Below, piece by piece: positions 1-11,025 of a stretch of DNA of 64,000 nucleotides. Each line of letters begins with the position of its first letter. Position 1 is the stretch's first letter. Source of the DNA: Curvularia sp. ZM96 (lineage: Eukaryota; Ascomycota; Dothideomycetes; Pleosporales; Pleosporaceae); assembly GCA_022457065.1 (NCBI GenBank), contig JAJGBQ010000001.1, positions 3,968,001-4,032,000 on the forward strand, read 5' to 3'. A program made the translations under genes and the position numbers. The notes under the pieces were generated by a model that was not told the origin of the DNA, made no database searches, and was given only the letters and a program-made list of their open reading frames with translations.

Positions 1-12
1 CTTGGAGAACAT
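1..12 (-). CDS. 5' end of a gene leaving the left edge (only Met-Phe-Ser-Lys visible)
   Basis: Read on the minus strand, an ATG at 12-10 sits in a good fungal context (CCGCCAAA before the ATG) and is followed by TTC TCC AAG before the window ends. A TATAAA motif lies about 240 bases upstream on the same strand (257-252). The four codons say nothing about function. The call rests on start context and promoter spacing alone. Confidence 0.35.
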
Positions 13-251
13 TTTGGCGGTTGAGTGTGGTTGAGTCACGTGAACTTGGTAGAGACCGGTGAGGATGAATGAGCGCAGGTGGGGTCTTCGACGGAAGAGA
101 GTGTGATTTTTCTTTTCTCTTTCAAAGGGAATGTGATGAAGCTCTCAAAGCTCCAAGCGAACAAGGGAATGTGTGTCGAAGGCGACCGAAAAGAGCGAGA
201 AAAGCTGATGCTGAGCAGTGTCGAAATCGAAAGCAACCCTGTGGCATGCCC

Positions 252-257
252 TTTATA
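252..257 (-). promoter_or_regulatory. TATA-like box of the left-edge gene
   Basis: TATAAA read on the minus strand, about 240 bases upstream of the putative ATG at 12. This would leave a 5' leader of roughly 200 nt, usual for fungi. It is a motif match only. Confidence 0.3.
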
Positions 258-3200
258 AGATCTGCTTACGGATAACGGCAGAACAGAGCCTAGGCTAAGC
301 CCCCAATACTCCTACCCCCCGCCTTAGGCAGCGCCGCGTATTGCCTGAAACGTTGAGTGCAGAAAAAAAAACTCGTTCAAGTCCGGCGGCAGCGGCAGCG
401 GCAGCGACTTCGCTCCGCAGTAGTGCTTTCAGCTCTTCAACGTGGTAAGTGGAGACGAACCAGAGGCCATGGTTGGTTAAGGACATGGGTGGGTGGCACT
501 TGGCCTCGACGTATGATGTAAGGAGACGCCTTGGTCTAGAATTCTCTGATCTGGTTTGTTGAACTTGCTTTTCTTTTGACGGTACCTTTGTGCTGGTGCC
601 GCAGACTAGAGTAAGGGACAACAAAAGGAGCCGTGGCTAGCTTTCCACACAATGCCTTTGTGATGTAGGGTCTTTGAGAAGAACTGAAATCACCATTCCG
701 GTAAGCTACGTAAGTGCCTGAGTGTGCCTGGCAGTTGGTGGGCTAGGATATGCGTTGCCGGATTGGTCATAGGCTGGCTAAGTGCAGTGCGTACGCCTTG
801 CAGCTAGCAGCAGGCTAGAAGCATCCAGGTCATGGTGTATACAAGACCGCGGCCCAACCTGTAGTGTCGGAAGCAGGTCGTGTCGTATGCAAGGCCGACT
901 TGAATCACGGTCTGGTCGAACTCGGCAGGGTCAAAAGCCAGCTGGGCATGTCCACGTTGCGGGCAAAGAGCCCGTGGTGGCAAAGCGTGCAAAGACAGTG
1001 TCTAGCGAGAAGAGACAACTCGGCCGAAAATTTGCCACGTACCTGAGCGAGTGAGTTGGTCGGAGCCGTTGGGGATGCAGGATGCGTGAACGGGCTGCGG
1101 GTGTCCGGGTACCTGGCGCGGCACACGGTTCCTGGACCTGCCAAGGCCCCAATGCAACTGCAGGGTGCTGATTGGCAAAGACACCCGTGTTCCTCTGCAG
1201 TCAATTCTTCCCACCGGCGCCCTTATCGCTCTTGGTTCTTCGCTGTCAGGCGCCACGTAGTATTTGTCTGGCCGCCATTTTTGTACACTGCACAGTCAGC
1301 TTGGAGGCTGTGGCCCGATGCAGCAGCACACCGGAGCGCATGCATATGCCTATGGATCCCCACGAGAGGTCCATGAGGCGACTGCGGAGTAACCACGACT
1401 CTGCCGAGCCAGATGGAGGGAAGAATTTTTTTTCGTGGCCCAGGTCCCCAGTCTGGACGATACACACTTACATACTGCACGCGTCATAGTGCCAGGTTCA
1501 GCTACTCAACGACGCCAGATTATAAGCAACGACTCTTGGCCTTTGACTAGACTTGATGTCACCAGATGCGGGACAGGTCAGCCAGTCAGACATGGCACCG
1601 CTTCCCCAAGGTCCGAATGCACTCGAAACAAGACACGACGAACCTGTCAAACAAGCCGGCATGCTGTAGGCGCCGTGTCCGCATCCTGCCGGCGAGGATG
1701 CGCCACTGCGGCCAGCTATCTAATCGATAGGAACATTCTTCTCCGCGTTTGATAGCCCATGGTGTATGGCGATCACCGAGCATCTGCTGCGTCAGCGTCT
1801 TGCATACGCGCGCAAACAACTTGAGACATCTCGTCGGATCCGGCTGCGGGGAAAAGTAGCATGTACGCAGCGGTTACGAATGCGGCATGTTGTCGCATTC
1901 GTCGCCGGGCGAGAAGCCTTTGACAAAGGAACATGTGGTTAAAGACCAGCAAGAAAGGGATCCATATCACTAACACTTTTCTGTTTGTCCGCTCGTTATA
2001 ACAGGTCTGATAAAGAAAAACCAGCAATGGCCATTGTGGGGCAGTGAGGTAACGTTGAAGACAGGTTTTGATCCGACTTCGTAATCTTGTGGAATGGACG
2101 CGCAAGACATTGAGGCCTCGGATGCGGCCAGACCGCACAACATTACGTTTCACTGCGTTTTGCGGCCTGAGGAATTGGACACACTTTGTGGCTTCGTCTG
2201 CTGCAACCCCCGGTTTGAATAAACAATCTGGTGACGCAAAGCGGGCGAGAAATTAGACGGGGTTGAGACAACTTTCCGCTCTCCCCTCATTACTTGCAGC
2301 GCGGTAATCTTGCAGATGTAGCAAGTACTATGGGCTAGACTTGCAGCAAGAAATGACGATAAATTTCCGCCCCGGTCATCGGATGATTCGCCTACGAGAT
2401 ACCATGCGGCTCATTAAATCCAGCCCGTGCATCGTGGTTGAAGTTGACGATCCATGTCGAAAACAGGAAGGCCGTCTCGGATGGCAGCTGTCTGCGCATG
2501 AGATAATGGTGGTTGACACAGGGGTGATGGTTCGGAACTTGAGTGCCATGAGGCGCTGACTACGGATGGCGGTTGTCGCCCATGGCCACACGATCCACCG
2601 CCAGGGCGGGAGGATGCTGCTCTGGCGGGAAACCTGCACGTTTCCCCTCTTTCATGGTTGAGCGTTACAAACGGCATCTCCGATTTTCTTTTTCACTACC
2701 CGTTGTTTCGTAACGAGCCTCTCCCCGTCTGTCATAACTCGCCAGACCTCCCCCCTGGAACAGCCCGCCTCAACCAAGCCTCGACACTTAAATTCTCAAA
2801 TACGGATGTGAGCATCACATTTTGGCTGCTCGCATCACAAAAGGCGGACAAGCCAGGACCACGCCGAGCACGCCGAGTTTCCGCTTCAAGCACAAAAGTG
2901 CGTGCTCGGCAACAGCCAGGTCAGCAAGCCACAGCTTGTACGAGAGGCTAAGAGAATATCTGAAACGTAGCCTGGTAGAGGCACCCCTACCAGCCCAGGG
3001 GACACGTGCGCACTGGCAACCATGTTTACGTTTTGCCGCTCGCAGGCTAGCCTTCGGCCTGGAGTGCCATGGCGGGTGGTTTTATGAGAAGCCCAGTGCG
3101 CGGCAGCCCAATCACTGTCGGCCTCGACCCCTGACATATGTCATGTCCGTCCGCGACGACGAACACCACGAGGAAGCGCCAGGCACGCCCAAGAAATACA

Positions 3201-3539
3201 GCACCGCGCGACATTTGGCCGACGTGTGACGGGCGAAATGCAGCTATCGTGAGAAAGCGCTTGCTGGAGTTACCAAGTTTGGGCCTGTCAGCCAATACAG
3301 GTGAGCAGCGCTACGGACTCCAAAACCCCCCCGGTCACCCGCGTGGTCTTGGACGTTCTAGGGGATGATGAAATGAAAGGATCCGAGCGCAACAAAGGCC
3401 CGCCCAAGACGCTCTAGCTCCAGGCATTGGCAAATCTGCGGAGGGACGGGGCCGTGGGCGGACCTGCGATGGCGCTTGTTCTCATTTCCAGACCCATACC
3501 CGCTGCACAGCGCCCGTTCACTACTTTAGCGCCACATTG
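258..3539. other. Non-coding stretch of about 3.3 kb
   Basis: All frames are interrupted. The longest open frames (about 90-135 codons) lack family motifs, consistent composition or splice-linked partners. It presumably holds the promoter of the secreted-protein gene at 3798 in its right part. I see no repeat or RNA gene in it. Confidence 0.5.
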
Positions 3540-3546
3540 TATAAAT
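3540..3546 (+). promoter_or_regulatory. TATA box of the CAP-like secreted protein gene
   Basis: TATAAAT lies about 250 bases before the ATG at 3798 and is followed by a CT-rich leader (about 3560-3790), a typical strong fungal promoter/leader layout. Confidence 0.5.
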
Positions 3547-3797
3547 GTAGTCTATCCCCTCTTTAAAGCCAGCCCTTCCTTTGATACCCCAGGTCTGCGA
3601 CTTCCAGGTTCCGACGTCTGTCCTTCAGTCTCTACATTGTCAATCTTTGACACCCACGTTCTCTACCGCCCTTCGGCATCACACGCTCTCTTCGCAAGCT
3701 TATAACAAAAACCTCGACCGTCGAACCTTCGCTGTCAATACTCGTCCAGTCCTACCTGTCCAAACCAAATCAAACCCAAACACCGAAATCTGTAACC

Positions 3798-4538
3798 ATG
3801 CGTTCCGCTTTCGCTCTCTCCCTCGCCGCCCTTGCTGGCTCTGCGCTCGCCGCCCCTGCCTACAACGCTTACCCCGTTGAGCAGCCCCCTCAGAACGGTG
3901 GTGTTGTCGTCGAGACCGTCCTTCACACCGTCTACGTTACCGAGGGCACTCCTGAGGCCACCCCCTGCGAGAGCTCTACCACTGCGGCTGCCACCCCCGT
4001 CTACGAGGCTAAGCCCCCGGTCTACCAGATCGAGACTCCCAAGCCTGCTCCCTCCTACCCCGCCTACACTCCTGCCCCCGCTCCCCCGACAACTCCTAAG
4101 CCCACTCCCACTCCTACTCCTACTCCCACCCCTGCGCCCGCGCCTGCTCCTGAGCCAGCCACTGGAGGCTACATGGATGTTGTCGCCAAGTGGCGCTCCC
4201 AGCTCGGCCTTAAGAAGCTCGAGTTCTCTTCTGAGCTCGAGTCCAACGCCCTCAAGGTCGTCATTGACGGCAACGGTGTCATGAGGCACGAGCTCAACCC
4301 CGGCACCTACGGCCAGGTCCTTGCTCCCGGAAAGGACGACGAGTTCGAGCGTGTCTTTGTCGGTGGCTGGCTCTGCGAAATGCCCTCCCTCCCCGGTCTC
4401 GACGGTGTCTGCTCCAAGTTCTCCCAGGGCTGGGACTACCAGGGCCAGGTCGGCCACGCCGAAATCCTCACCTCGCCCAACTACTCCAAGATTGGTTGCA
4501 GCAACCGCCAGGGTATCTGGTGCTGCGATCTTGCTTAA
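3798..4538 (+). CDS. Secreted CAP/SCP-like protein with Pro/Thr-rich linker
   Basis: A single-exon gene for 246 aa. Residues 1-18 form a signal peptide (basic start, Leu/Ala-rich core, Ala-x-Ala cut site), so the product is secreted or wall-associated. Residues about 75-120 are a Pro/Thr/Ala linker with Thr-Pro repeats, a likely O-mannosylation stretch. The C-terminal part, about 125-246, reads like a divergent CAP (SCP/PR-1) domain: an initial helix ending in LGLKKLEFSSEL, a HELNPGTYGQVLAPG segment, and a closing Trp-rich, Cys-rich segment (GHAEILTSPNYSKIGC, then CC near the end). CAP proteins bind sterols or act at the cell surface; no role can be assigned here. The start is fixed by the signal peptide and the AACC context before the ATG. 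Codon usage is strongly C-ending, suggesting high expression. The family assignment is an inference from motif order. Confidence 0.85.
   Translation: MRSAFALSLAALAGSALAAPAYNAYPVEQPPQNGGVVVETVLHTVYVTEGTPEATPCESSTTAAATPVYEAKPPVYQIETPKPAPSYPAYTPAPAPPTTPKPTPTPTPTPTPAPAPAPEPATGGYMDVVAKWRSQLGLKKLEFSSELESNALKVVIDGNGVMRHELNPGTYGQVLAPGKDDEFERVFVGGWLCEMPSLPGLDGVCSKFSQGWDYQGQVGHAEILTSPNYSKIGCSNRQGIWCCDLA
4075..4155 (+). repeat. Low-complexity Pro/Thr/Ala codon repeat within the CAP-like gene
   Basis: A run of CCC/CCT/CCG alternating with ACT/ACC/GCG/GCC codons encodes the Thr-Pro and Ala-Pro linker. Such tracts change length readily between strains. Confidence 0.7.
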
Positions 4539-7500
4539 ACAGCATCACAGACATGACCGGTCAACAAGGGGGATGGATGCTTCTCTTGTGTGGCTTTTCG
4601 ATTCACTTCTTCTTTAGGTGACAGGGCGGCTTGGAGACCATACAACACGCGATGCGTATTATCAATTGCGCTGGTTCGGAACTATTTTCACTTCTTCATG
4701 TATCTGTTCATGATACTCATATCCTAGTTACGTTCCCTGTTCACACTAGGGCGCAGTACTATAGCATTTACTATCTCTCTCCTTAGTTAGTACTACTGCG
4801 AATTACAGATTTACGAGTTCATGAGCCAATCCTCCGCCTTTGCCTTTGTCCTATATGTCCTAGTATCACCCTTTGCCCTCGACTAACTATATCATGGGGA
4901 TGACAGTACTAGTCAGACAATACTAGATACGAGCCGCCCTCGCCACCGACCAACACCTTCCTTAGTTGTTGGGCAAATCACTTTTACACTTTGTGCTACA
5001 ACTAGGAAATGGACCCGTCGCCCAGACTAACGGCTACCACCATACCTAACTCGGCACAGCCACAAGGACGATCCCTTTCCCAATCAAACACGGGGTCCAA
5101 CACAATGACAGGAACATCGAGCTGAAGGGGGCCAAAATCCATCCAGCCAAAAATTCACCACGGGCTGACCTGTCGTCAGCAGATTCCAAAAACAAGTCAC
5201 GGAGATGAATCCCGCAGTAGGCAATTCGTATGCTGCTTACCGCCCCTCTCGCTTCCTCGTATTCCCCTGGGATGGGCGTGGCTGCGCGTTCCTGCCTTAG
5301 TGGATTTGCCGCGCCGCTTCGCCATGCATCCGGTTTTCCTCGTCCAGGTTAGATCGGTCTTGGGGGAGGGGCCCTCTTATCCAAGACCTCCCCGACTCGC
5401 TGGCTCGCGCCTCGTGTTTTTGCTTGGAAGACAGAAGTGTCACTTTGGCGCCGTTGTTGATATATCTCCTATATTATTCAGGTACCCGGAGTCACGTTGG
5501 TGTTGGTATCACGGGCTAAGCTGACGATAGGGAAGGCTGCCGTGCGAATTAAGGTTTTCCTCTTGCGTCTTGGAGGCGAAAAGGGCGAGTGAGCGAGTGG
5601 CTGCTGCGATACGTGCGCGTACACTGACTGCGCAAAGTGTGCTGTTCGGCATGGTGCAGCGCAGATACGCAATCTTTCGAAGCCACAATCGCATCTAGAA
5701 TCTATGCCGAGCGACCAGGGATTTTGCGTGCGTGGTCACTACTATGTATGTACACAGTATGTACGTGTCGGCGGCCCGGGGGAACAAAGGCAAGAGGGGC
5801 GGGTGTGGGAAGGGGGCGGCCAATTCTACGCCCCGTGCGATGCGCAACGGGGCGCAGGGAAAGGCACACGAGAAGCCCACACTTGGCTGAAAACTCGAGC
5901 TCGCTTAGTTGTGCTTCTCGGTTGCAAATCAATTTTCTTCGTCTTCCTCATTTTCCTGCAGTGGCCCTCTCTCTTGGCCTTAAGTGATGAGATATTGTAT
6001 ATACAATTGCCTGACAGGGAACGGGTAAGCAAAAACCTATTGATGTCGTATGTGACGCGCACGTCGCAATTTCCCTTGTTCCCTAACGACTGCCCGATAT
6101 CGTAATGATGGGCTATCGGGTCGGTGGTTTTACGGCCATGGGGGTGTTGCAAGGCGTGCAACAAGGACGAGGTTCTGGACCTTGTTCTTCTCAGCAAGCT
6201 TTTTTTCGCGCATATAATAACAAATGGGTGGCCCAGTGGAGACGCACGTATTTCCAGTGGAGACGCACGTATCTTCAGTGGAGGCGCTCGATCTCAAATC
6301 TCCATGGTCGGTTTGGCGAATGCCTGTAGCGCAGCGTCTGGGCACACTTGTGTGACGGCGGTTGCAATACAAGCTACGCAAATCAGCTACTAAGAGGACG
6401 CTTGTGCGGGCCAGCTGGTGGTGCGGTGGGATGCGGGATGTGCTGGAGGAATTGGCGAAAGATCGATCGAGGACAACAGTGCAGAGCGATGGATATTGTC
6501 GCACGTGGGATATCGTTCGTGCTTTGTTTCCGCCGTCGACTCGAGGTCTGGAATTGCGTTGCTGTGGTCTGAACGCGCATCCACACCCCTTGGCCCCGGC
6601 TTTGGTACCTAAGCGCCGGCTCATCATCCGAGATGACTTTCGTGGAACATTCGAAGCAACCGTCATCGTCTGTTTAGTATCCATGCGCGACGTTTGCCCG
6701 TTGCCCAACCCTGTGCCTTGGAAAAGCAATCATCCATCCGTTCCTTTCCAACGCTCATTGACGGACACTAAGAAGCAGATGCCGTTCTACTAGCAAAGCA
6801 CGCCCGCGAGCGAACCCTCGGACCCGATCGTCGTCCAGAATCGCAAAGACCTCACTGAGGTGCGAGGCTCCTCCATACGACAATGCACCGCGACTGTACC
6901 GAGGACCTGCGCTGAAGAGCGCCTTGACCCAAGATACGCTGTAAATAATAGAAGCACGCTTCCAAGACCACGGTCTCGTGTCGGTCCACAGAAATTCGAC
7001 ACGTCTGAGGGACACGCGCACCGCCCATACCTGATGCAGATGCGTATTCCCCAATTAGGCAATTTTTGAGATCTAAATGGAGGAACAGCGGAGATGCAGT
7101 ATCCTCTAATGCTCAGGCGGTGTATAACAGAATATTCAACAGGACTTTTGCTGCTCGGCGTCCCCACTGGAAGTCGGTGTGCAATGCATAATTGTTGTGT
7201 CGTCTACTCGCGCCTTGAGTCGCGAAGACTTAGTCGGGCGGTGTGCAAGAGGTGAAACAAAGGCCAAAAGTCTCCCTTTCTGTGTCTGAATCGTCCACTG
7301 CACGGCCATCGAAGCGCCGGTTGGGAAAGATGTCGGCGCTACTGACGTTGTAACAAGCGCCAACTTGCACTGCCCTCCTTACAGGCGAAGGTGAGTTCTT
7401 CGCAGGCTGATGTCTCATAGATTGACTATTCTCGGCCTGGTAAAATGAGGTGTGCGTAGCATGGAGTTTGGCTGTATCTTGTTGGGTGATTTAAGATGAG

Positions 7501-8070
7501 AAGAAGGGTTCGGAGGCTTGTCGTCTAGATACATCTATTTACGACCAGCACAACAGTATGAGACTCATGAAATCGGAAAACTCAAAACAAAGAAGAGAGT
7601 GAAATTGTATGCCTACCAGATGATATGTGCCTTAACAAGAATGCGTGAGGTCCAGCTAAAATGTTTCTCCTTGTAGCAGAAGACAATTTTATCGTCAATT
7701 TAGAATAGTAACACCAACATGTATAACACGTGCAGCTAGAACTTTTCTGTTCGAAAGAGTACATGCTTGAAGATTTATTATGCTCATCTCAAGGACTATT
7801 AAAACACTATCAAACTCATTTAACTCTACGATGATAGTCATAATCAACGTTTTCCTCTTCTCAGCACAAGAGTACCTTGATATCAACATGCAGGCCAACA
7901 CGGTACTACCACTGCCGCCACCACCAACGGCACAAACCAGTAGCCACACGCACACAGAACACCAATATTCGTGACGTCTGCCGAAAAGAGAAAAAAAGAT
8001 CTTTAGGTCTACACATTCTACGCTTCAATTTCACACCTCACATCGACCTCATCACACAACCAAAACAACC
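4539..8070. other. Non-coding stretch of 3.5 kb with a 21-bp tandem repeat
   Basis: No credible coding frame: the longest (6130-6729 minus, 199 codons) overlaps equally long frames on the other strand and has no family motif. It contains the 3' side of the CAP-like gene, three 21-bp repeats at 6234-6296, and presumably the promoter of RPS29 at its right end, which becomes AT-rich from about 7500. Confidence 0.5.
6234..6296. repeat. Three-copy 21-bp tandem repeat
   Basis: Three units each beginning CAGTGGAGACGCACGTAT or a close variant occupy 6234-6254, 6255-6275 and 6276-6296. The first two differ at the last bases only; the third is more diverged (GGCGCTCG in place of GACGCACG). No coding frame explains it. 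Confidence 0.85.
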
Positions 8071-8509
8071 ATGTCCCACGAATCCGTCTGGTACTCGCGC
8101 CCGCGAACCTACGGCAAGGGCTCTCGAGGCTGGTACGTCTTACCCGTCTCCTCGCTTCTTTTAACGCCTCTCTTTCATGACCCCCATCGCATCCCCCTTC
8201 ATCCCGTTCATCCCTCCATTCTCCATAGCAGCACACATAGCTAACCCGGCATCCAAAACCCAGCGTTGTCACTGGCGACAAGAAAAAATCCGGTATCATC
8301 CGCAAATACGGGCTCAACATGAGCCGCCAGGCGTTTCGGGAGAAGGCGCAGGACATTGGCTTCGTCAAGGTATGTCCGTACATCTAGAAAAAAGAAAACA
8401 GGAAGAAAGAGAGAAGGAGAGAGAGGGAGAAAGAAAGGAGAAGACATGCCGCATATACGTTTAAGGAAGAAGAACAAAAGCTAACGGGCGCTCGCCATAG
8501 TACCGATAA
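8071..8509 (+). CDS. RPS29: 40S ribosomal protein S29 (uS14)
   Basis: Exons 8071-8132, 8264-8369 and 8501-8509 encode 58 aa beginning MSHESVWYSRPRTYGKGSRG and ending GFVKYR. The RKYGLN core and the REKAQDIGF tail identify the small-subunit protein uS14. Introns have GTACGT/CAG and GTATGT/TAG ends; the last has a GCTAAC branch site. The final exon is only two codons plus the stop, and without that splice the C-terminus would not match the family. Eukaryotic S29 normally carries a CxxC...CxxC zinc site. Here only the first cysteine is visible: the others read Thr (CVVT) and Ser/Ala (LNMSRQAF). This is either a zinc-free variant or a splice misreading; the intron joints leave little room for the latter. 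It acts in the head of the 40S subunit. Identity is secure; the zinc loss should be checked. Confidence 0.9.
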
Positions 8510-10221
8510 GCGTCGTTTCAACCTATTCGTCGGGGGTGATGCAGTGTACCTGCGGAAACAATGGCGTTGGATAGATGTAGAAGGTGACCGGTGAAAATTA
8601 CACTATGTAAGATGGATACACTATTTATGTCCCTTCGCAATGTTACTCTTCGTGTTGACACTATATTCGTCTGTTTCCATATACATGATGGTGCACTGTT
8701 GAAATTCCACTTTCTCGTTGCTCGTGCAATGAATGGTGAGGTGAAGATGTAAAGCAGGAGAATAGTATTTATGGTAGTTTGGAAAATTGAGTAAGAATTA
8801 CGTGGATCAAAACAAGCTTCTCATGTAGCCTTGTCAAGGAGGAGCCTAACGTGGTCGTGGTCGTAGAGCAGCAGCTTGCATCCTCTTCTCTGGTCAAGGC
8901 CGGTATGAGTAACTCTGAGAATGATACAGATAGCGAAAACATCGACTAGGGTTTAGTATATTCGTCTGATGATTCAATATCAGCACTGACATATGCAAAT
9001 CCTGAGTTGAATCTAGTTGCTTGATTTGATGGTGAGAGTTGTATCAGCGAACACGCTGAAAAGAGCTCATATTCCATGCGGCGGATGCTGAACCACACGA
9101 GCATCACTGATGGGTAAGCCGTAAGCTGTTCGTGTATATTCTCTAGTCATGTACTTTAGCATCAAATTTATTGGGTTCACAGTGGAGGATGAACTAGACA
9201 TATTGGATACAGCTGCTAAAAAGACGGCAGCCCAACTCGAATTTCTTAAGGAATGACGTACCAGGACAACTGCAACAGCAAGGGTAAGGAGGAATCGACT
9301 GTGAAGAATTTCGAAACGATTTATGCAAAAAAAGGCAAAAAATAAAAATTAACTAGTCCTCACTCCTCTCAGCATCTGTTGCTTCAGCAACCGTCCAGAT
9401 TCAAACGGCCGCCCTCCCAGCTTAGCAACCCTAGTAGGACACTGAGTGAGTTGTTTGTTTCCTATAACCTATCAGCATCTTAATGGTAAGAATGCTCTCG
9501 CCAGTAGCACTTTCACTTCTCCTATGGCTTCGTTAGCAGCCTAATTTTTGGTGTTTAATACCCACCCAGTGTCGTGCTAAGACCCCACCCGACCGCTGAG
9601 AGCAAGGATTGGTTGATGGAAGGATAGAGATTACTGGAGCATATATACGTGGTGTGAAAGCCGTGGTGTGTGTGGTAGATATAAACGAAATTCTGCTAGG
9701 GTTCCACTTTGGATACCTGTTTGCTTGGCCTTGAGTTTGTAGTACCGCGAATGGTCCTACCAGCCACCTCAGGAGACTGGCGGCAGCGTTGCGACAAAGA
9801 GGTGTCTGCCTTGGTCGACATACGGAATCTGTGACAGAAATGGTAGTATTCAGGTCTCTATGGATTAATCACCTCATGAAGTTCAAGTGAGGAAAGAGGA
9901 AAAGGGCATCACTCCTCGGAGGGAAATGCAGCACGTGAGACTACCGGGTATTTAGACACCCCTGGGCAGATCGGTGGACCAAATAGGACAAGACAATATG
10001 CAGGGACTAGTAACGTATGCGATATGTATACTGTGTACAGGTTGCGTGCAAGAGCGTGCCTCCCAGTGATCGAACTCAATCCGCCGCCTTATTTTTGCCG
10101 GTGATTACTGCAAATATGCGCTTGATGAAGAAAACGCCATACTCCCCGCGAAACAGAGCCGTGATATCGTGACATCGTCATCGCCAAAACGCCAAAACGC
10201 ATCTCAAGCAGGATAAGCCAC
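8510..10221. other. Non-coding, AT-leaning stretch of 1.7 kb
   Basis: No open frame above about 60 codons and no recognisable RNA gene. It separates the 3' ends of RPS29 (plus strand) and the GlcG-like gene (minus strand). The sequence is AT-leaning with frequent stops in all frames. A decayed element is possible, but I see no terminal repeats. Confidence 0.45.
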
Positions 10222-11025
10222 TTAGTACCGCCCAACAGAAACTTCGCCAATAAAACTGGGACGCAGTTCAATTTCATCAGGCGGAGTGTCTGGCGGCAGC
10301 CCAGCTTGTATGCTCAATCTCCTGCCCGCGTGACTTCCGGCCACACTCGCGCTGCCCGATCGCCCGCCATCGAACCTCATTCTCTTACTGCTGCGGTCCA
10401 TGCCCTCGAGTTCTTCTCTCAGGCTGCCAACCTCTTCTTCCTTTTCTTTCCACAGCGCAAGCACGGCTTGCCTCTCCTCATGTAGTCTTGCCTCTTCTGC
10501 CTCTTTCTCTTTTCTAATGAGCTCGAGTACTGCATCTCGCCCCGCCTTCGCTGCAGCCTCATCTTGCATACTCGTGCCTGTCGAGCATCCAATTGCGCCG
10601 AGTACGTCGCCCTCTACCGATAGAATGGGTACGCCACCACCAAGTGTGGTGAAGCGGCCTGAGATAGCGTTGCCGATACCAGATGTTGCGCTACCCGGCC
10701 ATGGTGTTTCTTGGTATGCGGAGGTGGGAATGCGATTCCCGGCGGCGGTGAACGCCATATCCATGGCAGTATTGATAGAGGTTATCTTAGCTCCGTCCAT
10801 CCGCGTGAAGGACAAGAGATGAGTGTGCGCGTCGACCACTGCAATGCTCCTGGCCAGATGTTAGTCTTGGGAACTCGGCCATGGTCGTGGGTTTGGTTAG
10901 AAAGAGGGGTCGTACATTGGTACACCAACTTCAATCGCATGTTGCTCTGCTGCTTGCAGTGCAACGCGCGCGCCACTTTGGGTCAGTGTGGGCAACGCCG
11001 CGGTTGCTGAAGCGGTTGGTGGCAT
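10222..11025 (-). CDS. GlcG/HbpS-like (DUF336) protein with C-terminal coiled-coil extension
   Basis: Exons 11025-10916 and 10849-10222 (66-nt intron with GTACGA donor and CCAG acceptor) encode about 245 aa. Residues about 8-135 match the GlcG/HbpS fold: a first helix TLTQSGARVALQAAEQHA, then VGVPMSIAVVDAHTHLLSF, a MDMAFTAAGNR helix, and a Gly-rich GGGVPILSVEGDVLGAIGCSTG strand-turn. Family members bind haem or small organics, or sit in glycolate-type operons; no substrate can be named here. Residues about 140-185 are a Glu/Lys/Arg-rich coiled coil and the tail is Ser/Arg-rich, an addition absent from compact bacterial members of about 140 aa. An earlier in-frame ATG at 11085 would add 20 hydrophobic residues. 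The start at 11025 is chosen because the domain begins a few residues later. Confidence 0.8.

Noticed and set aside
3735..4457. 240-codon minus-strand frame opposite the CAP-like gene
   Set aside because: Mirror of the C-ending codon usage of the sense gene; the sense frame has a signal peptide and domain motifs.
6130..6729. 199-codon open frame on the minus strand
   Set aside because: Overlaps comparably long frames on the plus strand, covers the 21-bp repeat, and contains no family motif or consistent composition.
10040..10100. tRNA-like B-box (GAGTTCGATC) on the minus strand
   Set aside because: The bases around it do not form a five-pair T stem, and no A-box or acceptor stem fits at the right distance.
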